Positions 43,811 through 53,106 of a DNA stretch of 64,000 nucleotides are shown here, piece after piece. The DNA is from Bacteroidales bacterium UBA4893 (GTDB lineage: Bacteria > Bacteroidota > Bacteroidia > Bacteroidales > P3): contig DHCV01000013.1 in NCBI GenBank assembly GCA_002399025.1, forward strand, positions 4,418 through 68,417. Reading direction: 5' to 3'. Under the pieces are notes generated by a model that was not told the origin of the DNA, did not search any database, and saw nothing but the letters and a program-made list of their open reading frames with translations. A program made the translations under genes and the position numbers. The number at the start of each line of letters is the position of its first letter. Positions within the stretch are counted from its first letter, which is position 1.

Positions 43811-44626
43811 TTATTTTTTAGACGGAAAGAATCTTTCTTTAAAGTCTTCTTTGAAATACTTACTAACTTGATTAACTGGAAGTTTTATTTCTGGAGCTCC
43901 GTATGCATAGGCTCTAACATCATATTGAGCATAAGCAAAAACAATATCCAAGCTATCAAAATAAACCATTTGAGAAATCTTAAAATCTTTTGGGCTTTCA
44001 ACATCAAAAAGATTTAAATCAGCAATAGTTTTAGCCTTTTCTTGTTTCATCAATTGATTAATTAACATTTCTTTTAGGGCTAAATCATTTGGAGTTGTTG
44101 GGATGAAAATATCCTCAAAACCTAATTTTTTCTTACGTTCTAAATCGTAATTCAAATAATAAACTTCTTGATAAGGGTGTGCTCCTCCAGTGAAATTATC
44201 CTCATGAATCATATAGCTACATAAATTATCTTTGTTGTAGATAAACTTACAATTAAGATTAGACCATAGTTGATATGGGTTGCTTTGGTCAGCAAATCTA
44301 TCAACTCCTTGCTCTTGGAAAGCATCAGTTTTTTCCTGAATATACTGACTAATTGCTAAATCAATATCATTATTTTCAGTTTGTACATTGAAGATGTGTT
44401 CGATTATAGATTTTCTGAAATCCTTAAATACTGTATCAGATATAATTTTTGGAAGTTGAATATTAATCTCAAAGCTATAACTTGCATTCTTTGGATTATC
44501 TTGATAGTATTTTATTTCCTTAATATTTGTGTTTTCAAACTCTATTTTGCTTGATAGGTTTTTTTCTTTTTTGCACCCAACCAATATAAAAAGTGCAGAA
44601 ATTAATATTAAAAATCTTCCTTTCAT
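43811..44626 (-). CDS. DUF4163/DUF3298 (RsiV-like) lipoprotein
   Basis: 271 residues, lipobox MKGRFLILISALFILVGC. The N-terminal DUF4163-type part (YSFEINIQLPKII, ISQYIQEKTDAF) is followed by the DUF3298 motif EDNFTGGAHPYQEVYYLNYD with KKLGFEDIFIP and FAYAQYDVRAYAYGAPEIKLP. RsiV-type domains can bind lysozyme in Firmicutes; in Bacteroidota these are free lipoproteins of unknown role. It lies 2 nt before the GldB-like gene and 12 nt after lptC, so it is clearly co-transcribed. Confidence 0.82.
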   Translation of the reverse strand: MKGRFLILISALFILVGCKKEKNLSSKIEFENTNIKEIKYYQDNPKNASYSFEINIQLPKIISDTVFKDFRKSIIEHIFNVQTENNDIDLAISQYIQEKTDAFQEQGVDRFADQSNPYQLWSNLNCKFIYNKDNLCSYMIHEDNFTGGAHPYQEVYYLNYDLERKKKLGFEDIFIPTTPNDLALKEMLINQLMKQEKAKTIADLNLFDVESPKDFKISQMVYFDSLDIVFAYAQYDVRAYAYGAPEIKLPVNQVSKYFKEDFKERFFPSKK

Positions 44627-44638
44627 TATCTTCCTTTT

Positions 44639-45184
44639 TTATTCATCTTCAGAAACATATTGAGTCCCTCTTGGATTTCTTATCCTTACGCTATCCATTT
44701 GTTCATTACTTTGAAAGCCGTCTCCATAAGCAATGCCTGAAGAGCTATTTCTTTGTACTTGTTTGTCAGAACTAATTGTTTTTACACTTTTATCCCAAAC
44801 TAATTCTTGGCAATAAATAGTATCTTGATTATTATAATTAATAATTTCTATGCTATCCCTCAAATAGACCTTATTACTATTATTGTAGTTTATTGCGTAT
44901 TTTGCAACAAGGGTTGATTTTATTGTTAAATCATTATTATAAAACCAAACCTTAACCCCTTCAGGGAATACCATTCTGGCACTATCTCCATCATAATTAT
45001 AAACAATTGGAGTCTTGATTTGTACCTCTAACTCCCCATTTTGACTCCTAAGAATGTCAGCCGATTTAACCACTTGAACAGGTTTTCCAATAATACCCTT
45101 TTCTCCTGAAGGGCTCTTTCCTTTGCACCCTGCCAAAAACATAAGTGAGGATAGGCTTAGAAACACTAAAACTATCCTCAGCAT
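44639..45184 (-). CDS. lptC: LPS export periplasmic protein LptC
   Basis: 181 residues from ATG 45184; a GTG at 45211 would add nine residues and cannot be excluded. N-terminal anchor or lipobox MLRIVLVFLSLSSLMFLAGC. The LptC beta-jelly-roll follows: LRSQNGELEVQIKTPIVYNYD, ARMVFPEGVKVWFYNNDLTI, LVAKYAINYNNSNKVYLRDSI, QELVWDKSVKTISSDKQV and GIAYGDGFQSNEQMD. It passes LPS from LptB2FG to LptA. It is separated from lptB (13.5 kb) by about 30 kb and is embedded with a TPR protein and lipoproteins, a familiar Bacteroidota arrangement with coaX. Confidence 0.85.
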   Translation of the reverse strand: MLRIVLVFLSLSSLMFLAGCKGKSPSGEKGIIGKPVQVVKSADILRSQNGELEVQIKTPIVYNYDGDSARMVFPEGVKVWFYNNDLTIKSTLVAKYAINYNNSNKVYLRDSIEIINYNNQDTIYCQELVWDKSVKTISSDKQVQRNSSSGIAYGDGFQSNEQMDSVRIRNPRGTQYVSEDE

Positions 45185-45223
45185 TATTGTCTTATAGTTA
45201 AACTTGTCCACAAGTTTTAATCT

Positions 45224-46567
45224 TTATCTTAATCGAACAGTGGTACCTTCGTTTATCCAACAACCAACAGTATATGATTGACCATTTGTTATTTCGTAAA
45301 AGAAAGCATTCTCAGTTGTAGGCCATTGTCCAACTGCTGAACGCATTAATGCATCGCATTTGTCAGCTATTGAAGGGTCTATTGATTTAGCTCTAGCAGC
45401 TTTATCATATGCAGCCCAAGCAGCTCCTCTAATTTTTCCTTCGTGTGAAGCACAAGAAGCAGCAGAACTTAAGTACATTGAAGCAACAAAATATAATGCT
45501 TCGCCTTCTTTTGTCTTATCGTAGTTAGAAACTTGATAGAATGCTGAACGAGCAGCAGAATATTGATCTGATGCCATTAACATTTGTGCCCATAACATAC
45601 AAGCCTTAGCTTTATCTTCGTTTGATTCTGATTTATCTAATGCTTCTTTGAAGTATGGTGCTGCATCTCTAAACTTATCTTTGGCTGCAAGCATTTGTCC
45701 CATCATAAAGGCAGATCTTGAGGTCGGTTCCAATTTATGAAGATTTTCTGTTGCATTAAAGAATAAGTCAGACTTTGTACATCCTTTTCTTTCTAAATTA
45801 GTTGTTATCTTTTTAAGCAATTCAATATTATTTGGCTCAACATCAAATTTAGGTTGATAGATAGGAATAATTTTATCACAAGATGCAAATGGTTCAATGA
45901 TTTGTTCTGTTGCAGCAATGTAGTCTTGAATCTTTTCTGCTGATTTTGTATCTCCATTCTCAATTGCTTGTTTCTTAGAAAAATCTAAAGCATCAGAAGA
46001 ATAATCGTAAGCATCAAATAGTGGAGACATTTGTCCTTCATGAGCTTGAATAGATGCCAAATAATCAAAACAAGCTTTTAGATATAAAGGTTTGTATTGA
46101 TCATCGAGGTCAACACCTTTTTCTCCTCCTTTATCAGCAGCTTCCTTATATAAATTATAAACTCTTTCTTTTTCATTTGGTCTTAACTCAGATAAATCCT
46201 TTGCTTTTCGAGCAATGTTGTTTGCTTCTTGACCAAAAGCTAAAGTTCTTTTATCATAAAGTTCCATTAATTCATCAATGTACTTTTGTTGTGATTCTGC
46301 TGTCTGAGCTTGTACTATAAGGTTCTTTAGAATAACAACTCCTCTTATATAAAGGTTAACATGGTTAAATGGACATGCTTTCAAAGCATTTTTCCAAGGT
46401 TCATAAGCATCCTTATAATTCTTTTGGTTGTAAAACTCTTGATATAAAGAGTTATTCATTATACAATCTACACTGTCCTTTGGGGTGTTACCATATTTTT
46501 GAGCAAAACTTGATGAGGTTATGCTAAATAAGGCAATTAATGTTAATAGTGAAACAAATTTTTTCAT
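45224..46567 (-). CDS. Exported TPR-repeat protein
   Basis: 447 residues with signal peptide MKKFVSLLTLIALFSITSSSFAQ. Helical repeats include YQEFYNQKNYKDAYEPWKNALK near the start, SAFMMGQMLAAKDKFRDAAPYF and ACMLWAQMLMASDQYSAARSAF near 285-350. Several paired Cys residues are consistent with a periplasmic protein. It is probably an adaptor or scaffold for envelope complexes. It lies 39 nt upstream of lptC (12 nt if the GTG is used), and the preceding FadL-like gene is 41 nt upstream. Function unknown. Confidence 0.78.
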   Translation of the reverse strand: MKKFVSLLTLIALFSITSSSFAQKYGNTPKDSVDCIMNNSLYQEFYNQKNYKDAYEPWKNALKACPFNHVNLYIRGVVILKNLIVQAQTAESQQKYIDELMELYDKRTLAFGQEANNIARKAKDLSELRPNEKERVYNLYKEAADKGGEKGVDLDDQYKPLYLKACFDYLASIQAHEGQMSPLFDAYDYSSDALDFSKKQAIENGDTKSAEKIQDYIAATEQIIEPFASCDKIIPIYQPKFDVEPNNIELLKKITTNLERKGCTKSDLFFNATENLHKLEPTSRSAFMMGQMLAAKDKFRDAAPYFKEALDKSESNEDKAKACMLWAQMLMASDQYSAARSAFYQVSNYDKTKEGEALYFVASMYLSSAASCASHEGKIRGAAWAAYDKAARAKSIDPSIADKCDALMRSAVGQWPTTENAFFYEITNGQSYTVGCWINEGTTVRLR

Positions 46568-46608
46568 TTCTTTTTAATATTCTTTTTGTTATTTATTATT
46601 TAATTATT

Positions 46609-47895
46609 CTACTGATATTTTCTTTTAAAGAACCACAAATCCTTTGCCGAAAATGATAATCCTAACCTAAAATAATCCTCTTTGATTAAATCATTTTCTT
46701 TAGTTCCTTTATTTATATATTCAAAACTTATGTTAATCAGAGTATTAGATTTTTTTATTGGCAATCCAATACCAAAGCTCACACCAAGTTCATTAATTCT
46801 ATTGTTATTGAATTCTAACATTCCGTTATCATAAAATGCACCAAATCTATATACTGCTTTTTGAAAATAACTACCATAAGCATCAGGTTTCCATTCTCCA
46901 CCTATAGATATTTTTAAATTATTTACAAAATTAGTATTTATATAATCTGATTGAAATTTAAAGTCAGACCAATTAATATAACGTCCATCAATACCCACAT
47001 AGAGTTTATTAGTTTTTTCATAAGATAATCCAACCCCGATTGTTGAAGGGTATTGAATTGAATTTGATGAAGTTTCTTTATGGATAGAGTCCTTCATATA
47101 TTCATTACCTGCAGAAGAAGTAAATGTGTATCTTGAAATAATATTATCTGTAGGAAACTTTGATGCAAAGTCATAAATTGCCCCTAATCCAATCTTATCT
47201 CCATTTGGAAGTGGTTGGAAATATTGTAATCCAAGACTAAAATTGAAAGCATTAACATGGTAGTTGTTTTCTACCCTTGAAGAATACATATATGTTGAAT
47301 CGGGAAAAGCAATTGTTGAAGATTTATAGTAATTTCCAAAAATATATTCAAGATTTACTCCAAAAGAAAGGTTCTTAATTGGGGAGAAAGATGCTCCGAG
47401 CAGTGCTTTATTCAGTCCCCCAAGAGATTCGTACGATTTTGTATATTTCCCGATAATCGAATCGATGATTGTTTCGCTTGTGTTAAACTCTACCGAAGAC
47501 ATCGGAATAATTCCTAAGGCAAATTTAAACTTATTCCCAATAGGAAATCCTATAAAGATATGAGAAAGGCTTGTCTTGTTTCCGTTTGATTTATAGCTAT
47601 TATTTGATAATGTAACCCATTCAGAATAAAACCCCACATCAAATACTAATGAAGTAGTGTCTATTCCGGCATAAGAAGCAGGATTCAAATAGTTAATAGA
47701 GTTATTTCTGCTATATGTATAACCAACACCTCCCATAGCGTTGTTTATAGGGTTGTTGAAAATATTAGTTTCTCCAATTCCAAAGCGTGAATAAGGTGAA
47801 CTAATTGAGCTTTGAGCTATAGAAAAGTTAGGAATAGTTACAAAAATTATTGTAACGATAACTATCACAAAATATAATTTTCTGTTGTTATGCAT
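46609..47895 (-). CDS. Outer-membrane beta-barrel protein, OmpP1/FadL-like
   Basis: 428 residues from ATG 47895 (MHNNRKLYFVIVIVTIIFV), a start that overlaps the coaX stop by 8 nt. Signal peptide, then SPYSRFGIGETNIFNNPINN, an N-terminal segment typical of Bacteroidota OmpP1/FadL-type transporters, and NSINYLNPASYAGIDTTSLVFD (cf. the NPAs motif). About fourteen beta-strands end in an amphipathic terminal strand (YFRLGLSFSAKDLWFFKRKY). It probably takes up hydrophobic compounds. The order coaX, this protein, TPR, lptC is conserved in relatives. Confidence 0.78.
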   Translation of the reverse strand: MHNNRKLYFVIVIVTIIFVTIPNFSIAQSSISSPYSRFGIGETNIFNNPINNAMGGVGYTYSRNNSINYLNPASYAGIDTTSLVFDVGFYSEWVTLSNNSYKSNGNKTSLSHIFIGFPIGNKFKFALGIIPMSSVEFNTSETIIDSIIGKYTKSYESLGGLNKALLGASFSPIKNLSFGVNLEYIFGNYYKSSTIAFPDSTYMYSSRVENNYHVNAFNFSLGLQYFQPLPNGDKIGLGAIYDFASKFPTDNIISRYTFTSSAGNEYMKDSIHKETSSNSIQYPSTIGVGLSYEKTNKLYVGIDGRYINWSDFKFQSDYINTNFVNNLKISIGGEWKPDAYGSYFQKAVYRFGAFYDNGMLEFNNNRINELGVSFGIGLPIKKSNTLINISFEYINKGTKENDLIKEDYFRLGLSFSAKDLWFFKRKYQ

Positions 47896-48613
47896 TAGTG
47901 TCAAGTATAATATTTAATCCCAAAAGAACTAATTGTTCTTCAAGTAATGTGTTTTCTAAAAAATAGTTTTGAAGGATTTTTGAATCTCCTCCAGTAAAAA
48001 TAACCTTCAAGTCAGAATACCTATTAGTATAATAATCTATAAACCCTTTCAATTCCATAACTGTACCATTCATTACTCCAGAAATTATGGAGGAGTCGGT
48101 ACTATTACCTATAATTTCCTGATTAAGAAAATTATCAATTAATAACGGCAAAGAACTCGTAAAAGTATTTAGTGCTTTATATTTCATATTTATACCAGGA
48201 GAAATTGAGCCTCCGTAATAAACTCCTTTATTGTCAATTAAGTCAATAGTTATACAGCTTCCAGCATCAATTACCAAACAATTTGTATTTGGAAACAGCT
48301 CTCTTACTCCAACTACTCCTGCTAATCTATCTTTTCCCAAGGTAGAAATAGTTGTGTATTTATTTGTTATAGGTACTTTGAGCTGATTATTAAATTCCAA
48401 TACCAATAGTCGTGTATGTAAAAAATCTTTAAATTCTGTATTGAGTTTGCCAACGCTAGAAATAATAGACTTGTTAGTATTTGGAAAATTAAGAAGAACT
48501 TTTTCAATATCTTTAGCTGTGATATTATAAAAAGCTTCATAATAAACTATATCTCTATTATGAAAAACTCCAATCTTAGTTCTTGTGTTCCCTATATCTA
48601 CAACTAAATTCAT
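47888..48613 (-). CDS. coaX: Type III pantothenate kinase
   Basis: 241 residues, ASKHA fold. The N-terminal phosphate loop NLVVDIGNTRTKIGVF is followed by LGKDRLAGVVGVRELFPN, the catalytic Asp segment LVIDAGSCITIDLID, GGSISPGINMKYKALN and VIFTGGDSKIL. It makes 4'-phosphopantothenate, the first step of CoA synthesis. Its ends overlap both neighbours (1 nt upstream, 8 nt downstream), so it is in a tight operon. Confidence 0.95.
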   Translation of the reverse strand: MNLVVDIGNTRTKIGVFHNRDIVYYEAFYNITAKDIEKVLLNFPNTNKSIISSVGKLNTEFKDFLHTRLLVLEFNNQLKVPITNKYTTISTLGKDRLAGVVGVRELFPNTNCLVIDAGSCITIDLIDNKGVYYGGSISPGINMKYKALNTFTSSLPLLIDNFLNQEIIGNSTDSSIISGVMNGTVMELKGFIDYYTNRYSDLKVIFTGGDSKILQNYFLENTLLEEQLVLLGLNIILDTNA

Positions 48614-49341
48614 TAATATTCTTCTTGTGTTTCCAATTTTGTCTCTTCAAGTTCTATGCCAGATATTTCTGAAGCCTCTTCAAAAGGGATTCTAAGTTTG
48701 GAGTTTAGCTCATCAAACGAATTATATTTTATATAATCTTCCCTCTCCATCCAACAATCATCAATATTTAAAGGATTATGATTTGCATCAAAGATTTCAT
48801 AAGTCTTTTTTATTATCTCACTTTGAGAGTCAAAAAAATATTCTGAACGCTCAAAAGCTACTTGAGAACAAACAGAATTAAATGTGCTATATTGACGGAT
48901 AAACATTCTCGTTAATCCTTGCTCATCAAATATGCTTTCATAAATAAAATCCCAAGCTTGATTTTCATTCAAAATCATTTCTCCAACGTACATAACCTTA
49001 TTGGAATTAGGATGAAAAATAACATCTATTTTCTTCCCAATATCAATCAAGTTTGTATTATCACCCTTTGGAACAATATTGTCTTCTCCATTAATTAAAA
49101 TAAAATGATGAACCAAGCTATCTTTTTCTTTTAATAAATCCACATAACTCAAAAAATCTTCTCCTTGACTAATATATGACTTTAGAGTTTCATCTTTTAA
49201 CTCAATAATTAATGACTCTTCGTCAACATATTCCTCAGCAATTGCTTCATATTCATACAAAACATTATTTGTATCAATTTCCTGAGAAAAGGATTCAATA
49301 GATAGAAAAATGAACAAGATAAAGAAAAATTGAAATCTCAT
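48613..49341 (-). CDS. Exported protein of unknown function upstream of coaX
   Basis: 242 residues with signal peptide MRFQFFFILFIFLSIESFSQ. The mature part is strongly acidic (many Glu/Asp, ending ETKLETQEEY), with no transmembrane segment or recognised domain. Two Cys residues (CSQVAFERS, DDCWMERED) may pair. The stop overlaps the coaX start by one base, so the genes are translationally coupled. I cannot assign a function. Confidence 0.65.
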   Translation of the reverse strand: MRFQFFFILFIFLSIESFSQEIDTNNVLYEYEAIAEEYVDEESLIIELKDETLKSYISQGEDFLSYVDLLKEKDSLVHHFILINGEDNIVPKGDNTNLIDIGKKIDVIFHPNSNKVMYVGEMILNENQAWDFIYESIFDEQGLTRMFIRQYSTFNSVCSQVAFERSEYFFDSQSEIIKKTYEIFDANHNPLNIDDCWMEREDYIKYNSFDELNSKLRIPFEEASEISGIELEETKLETQEEY

Positions 49342-49380
49342 TAAGCTTAAAATAATTCTGTTACTAATAAGATTTTGTAA

Positions 49381-51612
49381 TTAATTATTCATTCTCTTAG
49401 GGAATGAACCCTCATATTTTACTTTGTAATCCTGAATATTTCCAAAGTTTTCTTCATCAATAATTATTGAACCATTAGTTATTGTTCCAATTGTGCAGCA
49501 AGGAACCCCTGTAAGTCCAATCATATCTAAAAATTCTTCTTCTTTTTCTGGATCAATTGTAACAACAACTCTTCCTTGAGCTTCTCCAAAAAGATAAGAG
49601 TCAAGTCTTATTTCACTGTCAGTTAAAATGTCAAATCCTAAATTATTTGGCATTGCTGATTCAATTAATGTTGTAAATAAACCACCATCACTAACATCAT
49701 GAGCAGATGCAATAAGTCCTTCAAGGATTAATCCATTTAAAGTATGGTGTAAGTTATATTCTTCGTCAATATTGAAGTATGGAGCAGGAGATAATTTAAC
49801 TCCTTTATAAGAGTAAAGATATTCTGAACAGTTAATATCATCAACAACTTTTCCTAATAAATAAATTGTTTGACCTTCTTTTTTAAAGTCTAATGTTGTT
49901 TGAAGATTTTTTTCAATAACTCCAATCATACCTATAACAGGAGTTGGGAAAACTGCCATTACTTCTCCATTTATTGAAGCTTGATTGTAGAAACTTACAT
50001 TACCTCCAGTTACTGGAGTATTGAATTTTCTACATGCTTCACCCATTCCTTTTACTGCATTAACAAATTGCCAATATGTTTCAGGAACGTAAGGATTTCC
50101 AAAGTTTAAGCAATTAGTAACAGCCAAAGGTTCTCCTCCACTACAAACAATATTTCTTGCTGCTTCAGCAACTGCAATTTGAGCTCCTATTTCAGGATTA
50201 GAATATACATAACGACCATTGCAATCTGTAGTCATTGCAATTGCATTTTGAGTTTCCTTAATGTTAACAATTGCTGCATCGGAAGGTCTATTTGTGGACA
50301 TATTTTTAGTACCAACCATTGAATCGTATTGTTCATACACCCATCTTTTTGAAGCGATATTCGGATGTTGAATAATAAAGTCTGCAATTTTCTTACACTC
50401 TTCTAAATTTGGCTCTTCTATGCTGTCAATATTAAAATCAAATGTTTCTTTAAAATATTTTGGTTCTTTTGTTTCTCTGTCATATTGAGGAGCTCCTCCA
50501 CCAAGAACTAAGGTTGAAGCAGGAACATCAGCAACCAAATCGCCATTCCAAAAGAAATGTAGTCTATCTCCTTGAGTAACTTCTCCAATATTAGCACAAT
50601 TTAAGTCCCATTTCTTAAATATGTCTTCAACAACTTTTTCTTTTCCTTTTTGAACAACAACAAGCATTCTTTCTTGGCTTTCTGAAAGAAGAATTTCCCA
50701 TGGTTCAATGTTCTTTTGTCTTAAAGGAACTTTATCTAAATAAATATTCATACCAGAAGAACCTTTTTCAGACATCTCAGATGTAGAACAGATAATTCCA
50801 GCTGCTCCCATATCTTGCATACCTACAACAGCACCACTTTTCCCTAATTCTAATGTAGCTTCTAAAAGTAATTTTTCTTGGAAAGGGTCTCCAACCTGAA
50901 TTGAAGGAATATCATCAGCAGAATTTTCAGTAACATCAGCTGAAGCAAATGTAGTTCCATGTATTCCATCTTTGCCGGTTGAAGAACCAACTATATAAAC
51001 AGGATTTCCTTCTCCCTTTGCAACTGCAGAAATCAAATCTTCCTTCTTCATTATACCAACACTCATGGCGTTAACCAAAGGATTGTTTTCGTAGCAAGGG
51101 TCAAAAAATACTTCACCTCCAACTACTGGAACACCAAAAGCATTACCATAATCTCCAATTCCTTTAGTTACTCCTTTAACAAGCCATTGTGTGTGTGGAT
51201 TGTCAATATCTCCAAAACGTAAAGAATTTAATTGAGCAATTGGTCTTGCTCCCATTGTGAATATATCTCTATTAATTCCACCAACTCCTGTTGCAGCTCC
51301 TTGATAAGGCTCAACAGCAGAAGGGTGATTATGTGATTCTATCTTAAAAACGCAAGCTATTCCATTACCAACATCAACCATTCCAGCATTTTCTTCTCCA
51401 GCCTTAACCATTAATTGGTCTCCATCTCTTGGAAGCTTTTTGATTTGTTTTATAGAATTCTTATAGGAAGCATGTTCGCTCCACATTACAGAATAAATGC
51501 TTAACTCCGTGAAATTGGGAGTGCGTCCAAGTATATCGCAAATTTGTTGAAATTCTTCAGGTAATAACCCTAATTCTTTAGCCGTTTCAACACTAACCAT
51601 ATTAGTACTCAT
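49381..51612 (-). CDS. purL: Phosphoribosylformylglycinamidine synthase subunit PurL (small form)
   Basis: 743 residues, the stand-alone PurL of the PurSQL complex. ELSIYSVMWSEHASYKNS and ESHNHPSAVEPYQGAATGVGG hold the catalytic His and ATP/metal residues; GDPFQEKLLLEATLEL, the central MVGTKNMSTNRPSDAA and the second-half TGGNVSFYNQ and SAHDVSDGGLFTTLIES complete the duplicated AIRS-like fold. The N-terminal PurS-like and C-terminal glutaminase domains of the roughly 1,200-residue long form are absent, so separate purS and purQ genes are expected elsewhere. Monocistronic here. Confidence 0.95.
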   Translation of the reverse strand: MSTNMVSVETAKELGLLPEEFQQICDILGRTPNFTELSIYSVMWSEHASYKNSIKQIKKLPRDGDQLMVKAGEENAGMVDVGNGIACVFKIESHNHPSAVEPYQGAATGVGGINRDIFTMGARPIAQLNSLRFGDIDNPHTQWLVKGVTKGIGDYGNAFGVPVVGGEVFFDPCYENNPLVNAMSVGIMKKEDLISAVAKGEGNPVYIVGSSTGKDGIHGTTFASADVTENSADDIPSIQVGDPFQEKLLLEATLELGKSGAVVGMQDMGAAGIICSTSEMSEKGSSGMNIYLDKVPLRQKNIEPWEILLSESQERMLVVVQKGKEKVVEDIFKKWDLNCANIGEVTQGDRLHFFWNGDLVADVPASTLVLGGGAPQYDRETKEPKYFKETFDFNIDSIEEPNLEECKKIADFIIQHPNIASKRWVYEQYDSMVGTKNMSTNRPSDAAIVNIKETQNAIAMTTDCNGRYVYSNPEIGAQIAVAEAARNIVCSGGEPLAVTNCLNFGNPYVPETYWQFVNAVKGMGEACRKFNTPVTGGNVSFYNQASINGEVMAVFPTPVIGMIGVIEKNLQTTLDFKKEGQTIYLLGKVVDDINCSEYLYSYKGVKLSPAPYFNIDEEYNLHHTLNGLILEGLIASAHDVSDGGLFTTLIESAMPNNLGFDILTDSEIRLDSYLFGEAQGRVVVTIDPEKEEEFLDMIGLTGVPCCTIGTITNGSIIIDEENFGNIQDYKVKYEGSFPKRMNN

Positions 51613-51640
51613 GATAAGGAAAATATTAATTTTTAAACTG

Positions 51641-51648
51641 CAAAGTTA
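51641..51648 (-). promoter_or_regulatory. -7 promoter box of purL
   Basis: Reads TAACTTTG on the minus strand (TAnnTTTG), 28 nt before the purL ATG. A -33 element is not clear. Confidence 0.5.
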
Positions 51649-51872
51649 GTAAATTCGGCTCAAAAGCCTAATAAAAAACAATCTATTTTTTAAATCTCTT
51701 CGCCTAAAACAAGGCTAAAAGCAAATCATATCAATAAAGTTTGATTGAATTAAAGAAGATATTCCCTAAATCTGAAAGAACTAAGTATAAATAGAAGAAA
51801 AAATTACTTCTCTATTCTAAGTCTTACTTCCCTTAAGGCTATAATTATTCCTACAAGCAATTATTTAAGATA

Positions 51873-51993
51873 AAATCCTTTAATAAATCTACCGAAACTT
51901 CAGTTTAAAGTTACTAAATCCTGTTTAGAAATTTTTTTAAACTTATTTTAGCTCATGAAATGTCCTTATTTTAAACCACTAAAAACTAAGTTT
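51873..51993. repeat. Intergenic array D: at least six degenerate units at 20-23 bp period
   Basis: Units and centres: AAATCCTTTAA (51878), AAACTTCAGTTT (51900.5), AAATCCTGTTT (51921), AAACTTATTTT (51944), ATGTCCTTATTTT (51966) and AAACTAAGTTT (51988). Steps are 22.5, 20.5, 23, 22 and 22 bp. Cores match those in the arrays at 34 and 56 kb (TCCTTATTTT, AAACTTC-GTTT, ATCCT-GTTT). It lies in a 549-bp divergent gap between purL and the GSCFA gene; the rest of that gap is AT-rich with no gene seen. Because the background is AT-rich, this array is less certain than the others. Confidence 0.5.
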
Positions 51994-52064
51994 GCTAATT
52001 GAAAATGAAAAGCTATTAAGTTTTTATTTTAATCAAATAAGATGGTTTTGTCAAAAAACTATAA

Positions 52065-52072
52065 TATTTTTG
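52065..52072 (+). promoter_or_regulatory. -7 promoter box of the GSCFA-cutC unit
   Basis: TATTTTTG matches TAnnTTTG. A TTTG at 52047-52050 is only 14 bp upstream, closer than the usual 19-21, so this is tentative. The leader to the ATG at 52162 would be about 85 nt. Confidence 0.4.
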
Positions 52073-52161
52073 CATAAATTAATTGGGGAAAGAGAGAAAT
52101 TGATTGATAACAAATAATAAGTGCAGACTTACCTCATTTAATTGTAATCAACTTATACATT

Positions 52162-53103
52162 ATGATATTTAGAACAGAAATTACTCCTTTAAAGTCAAAA
52201 CAAAACATTGACCATAAAGATAAAATAATGCTTATTGGCTCATGTTTTACTCAGAATATAGGAGAGAGGTTAATAAATAGTGGATTTCAAACTTCTATTA
52301 ATCCTTTTGGAATAATATATAATTCATTCACCATTTCTCAGTGTTTGGATTATGTTTTGGAAAACAAACCCTTTACAATAGATGATTTGATAGAAAATAA
52401 TGGTTGGTATTCCTATTCTCATCATGGTTCATTTAAAGGACATACTCCAGAAGAATTATTAGATAAGATAAACAGTGAAATTGCCCAAAGCCACAAATTT
52501 ATAAAAGAAACAAAATATCTAATCCTCACTCTTGGCACTTCATGGATTTATACTCACAATGAAACAAATAAGATAATGGGTAATTGTCATAAAATACCTT
52601 CTTCTCAATTTACTAAAAGCCTTCTAAGTATAGAAAAGACAATAGAAGTTCTTTCCGAAAGCCTTGATAAATTTCTAAAAACAACTAATCAAAATAATCC
52701 CAAAATTATATTTACTATTTCTCCAATAAGGCACATTAAGGACGGATATAGAGAAAATCAATTAAGTAAATCAATGCTTCATGTTGCTGTTGAAGAACTA
52801 CTAAAACAAAATCCAAAAATAGATTACTTCCCTTCCTATGAATTAATGATGGATGACCTCAGGGATTATCGTTTTTACGAATCAGATATGTTGCATCCAA
52901 CTCCTCAAGCAGTTGATTATATATGGCAAAAGTTTTCTCAGACCTATTTTAGTTATGATACAATATCATTATGTAAGGAGTTTGAGAAACTTCATAAATT
53001 AAAACATCATCGTCCCTTTGATATAACAACCAAAGATTATCAAATGCATCTGCAAAGAATTAAAGACTTGGAAGAGGAATTAGAGAAAAAAAGATTTATT
53101 TAA
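52162..53103 (+). CDS. GSCFA-domain (SGNH-like) protein
   Basis: 313 residues, no signal peptide. The eponymous motif reads IMLIGSCFTQNIGERL, with a Thr in place of the Ala of GSCFA; further segments are FGIIYNSFTI, YLILTLGTSWIYTH, IIFTISPIRHIKDGY and SDMLHPTPQAVDYIWQKF (C-terminal catalytic Asp-x-x-His of the SGNH type). The fold is that of SGNH/GDSL hydrolases, so an esterase or acyltransferase activity is plausible but unproven. It starts 3 nt before cutC on the same strand. Confidence 0.85.
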   Translation: MIFRTEITPLKSKQNIDHKDKIMLIGSCFTQNIGERLINSGFQTSINPFGIIYNSFTISQCLDYVLENKPFTIDDLIENNGWYSYSHHGSFKGHTPEELLDKINSEIAQSHKFIKETKYLILTLGTSWIYTHNETNKIMGNCHKIPSSQFTKSLLSIEKTIEVLSESLDKFLKTTNQNNPKIIFTISPIRHIKDGYRENQLSKSMLHVAVEELLKQNPKIDYFPSYELMMDDLRDYRFYESDMLHPTPQAVDYIWQKFSQTYFSYDTISLCKEFEKLHKLKHHRPFDITTKDYQMHLQRIKDLEEELEKKRFI

Positions 53104-53106
53104 GAA

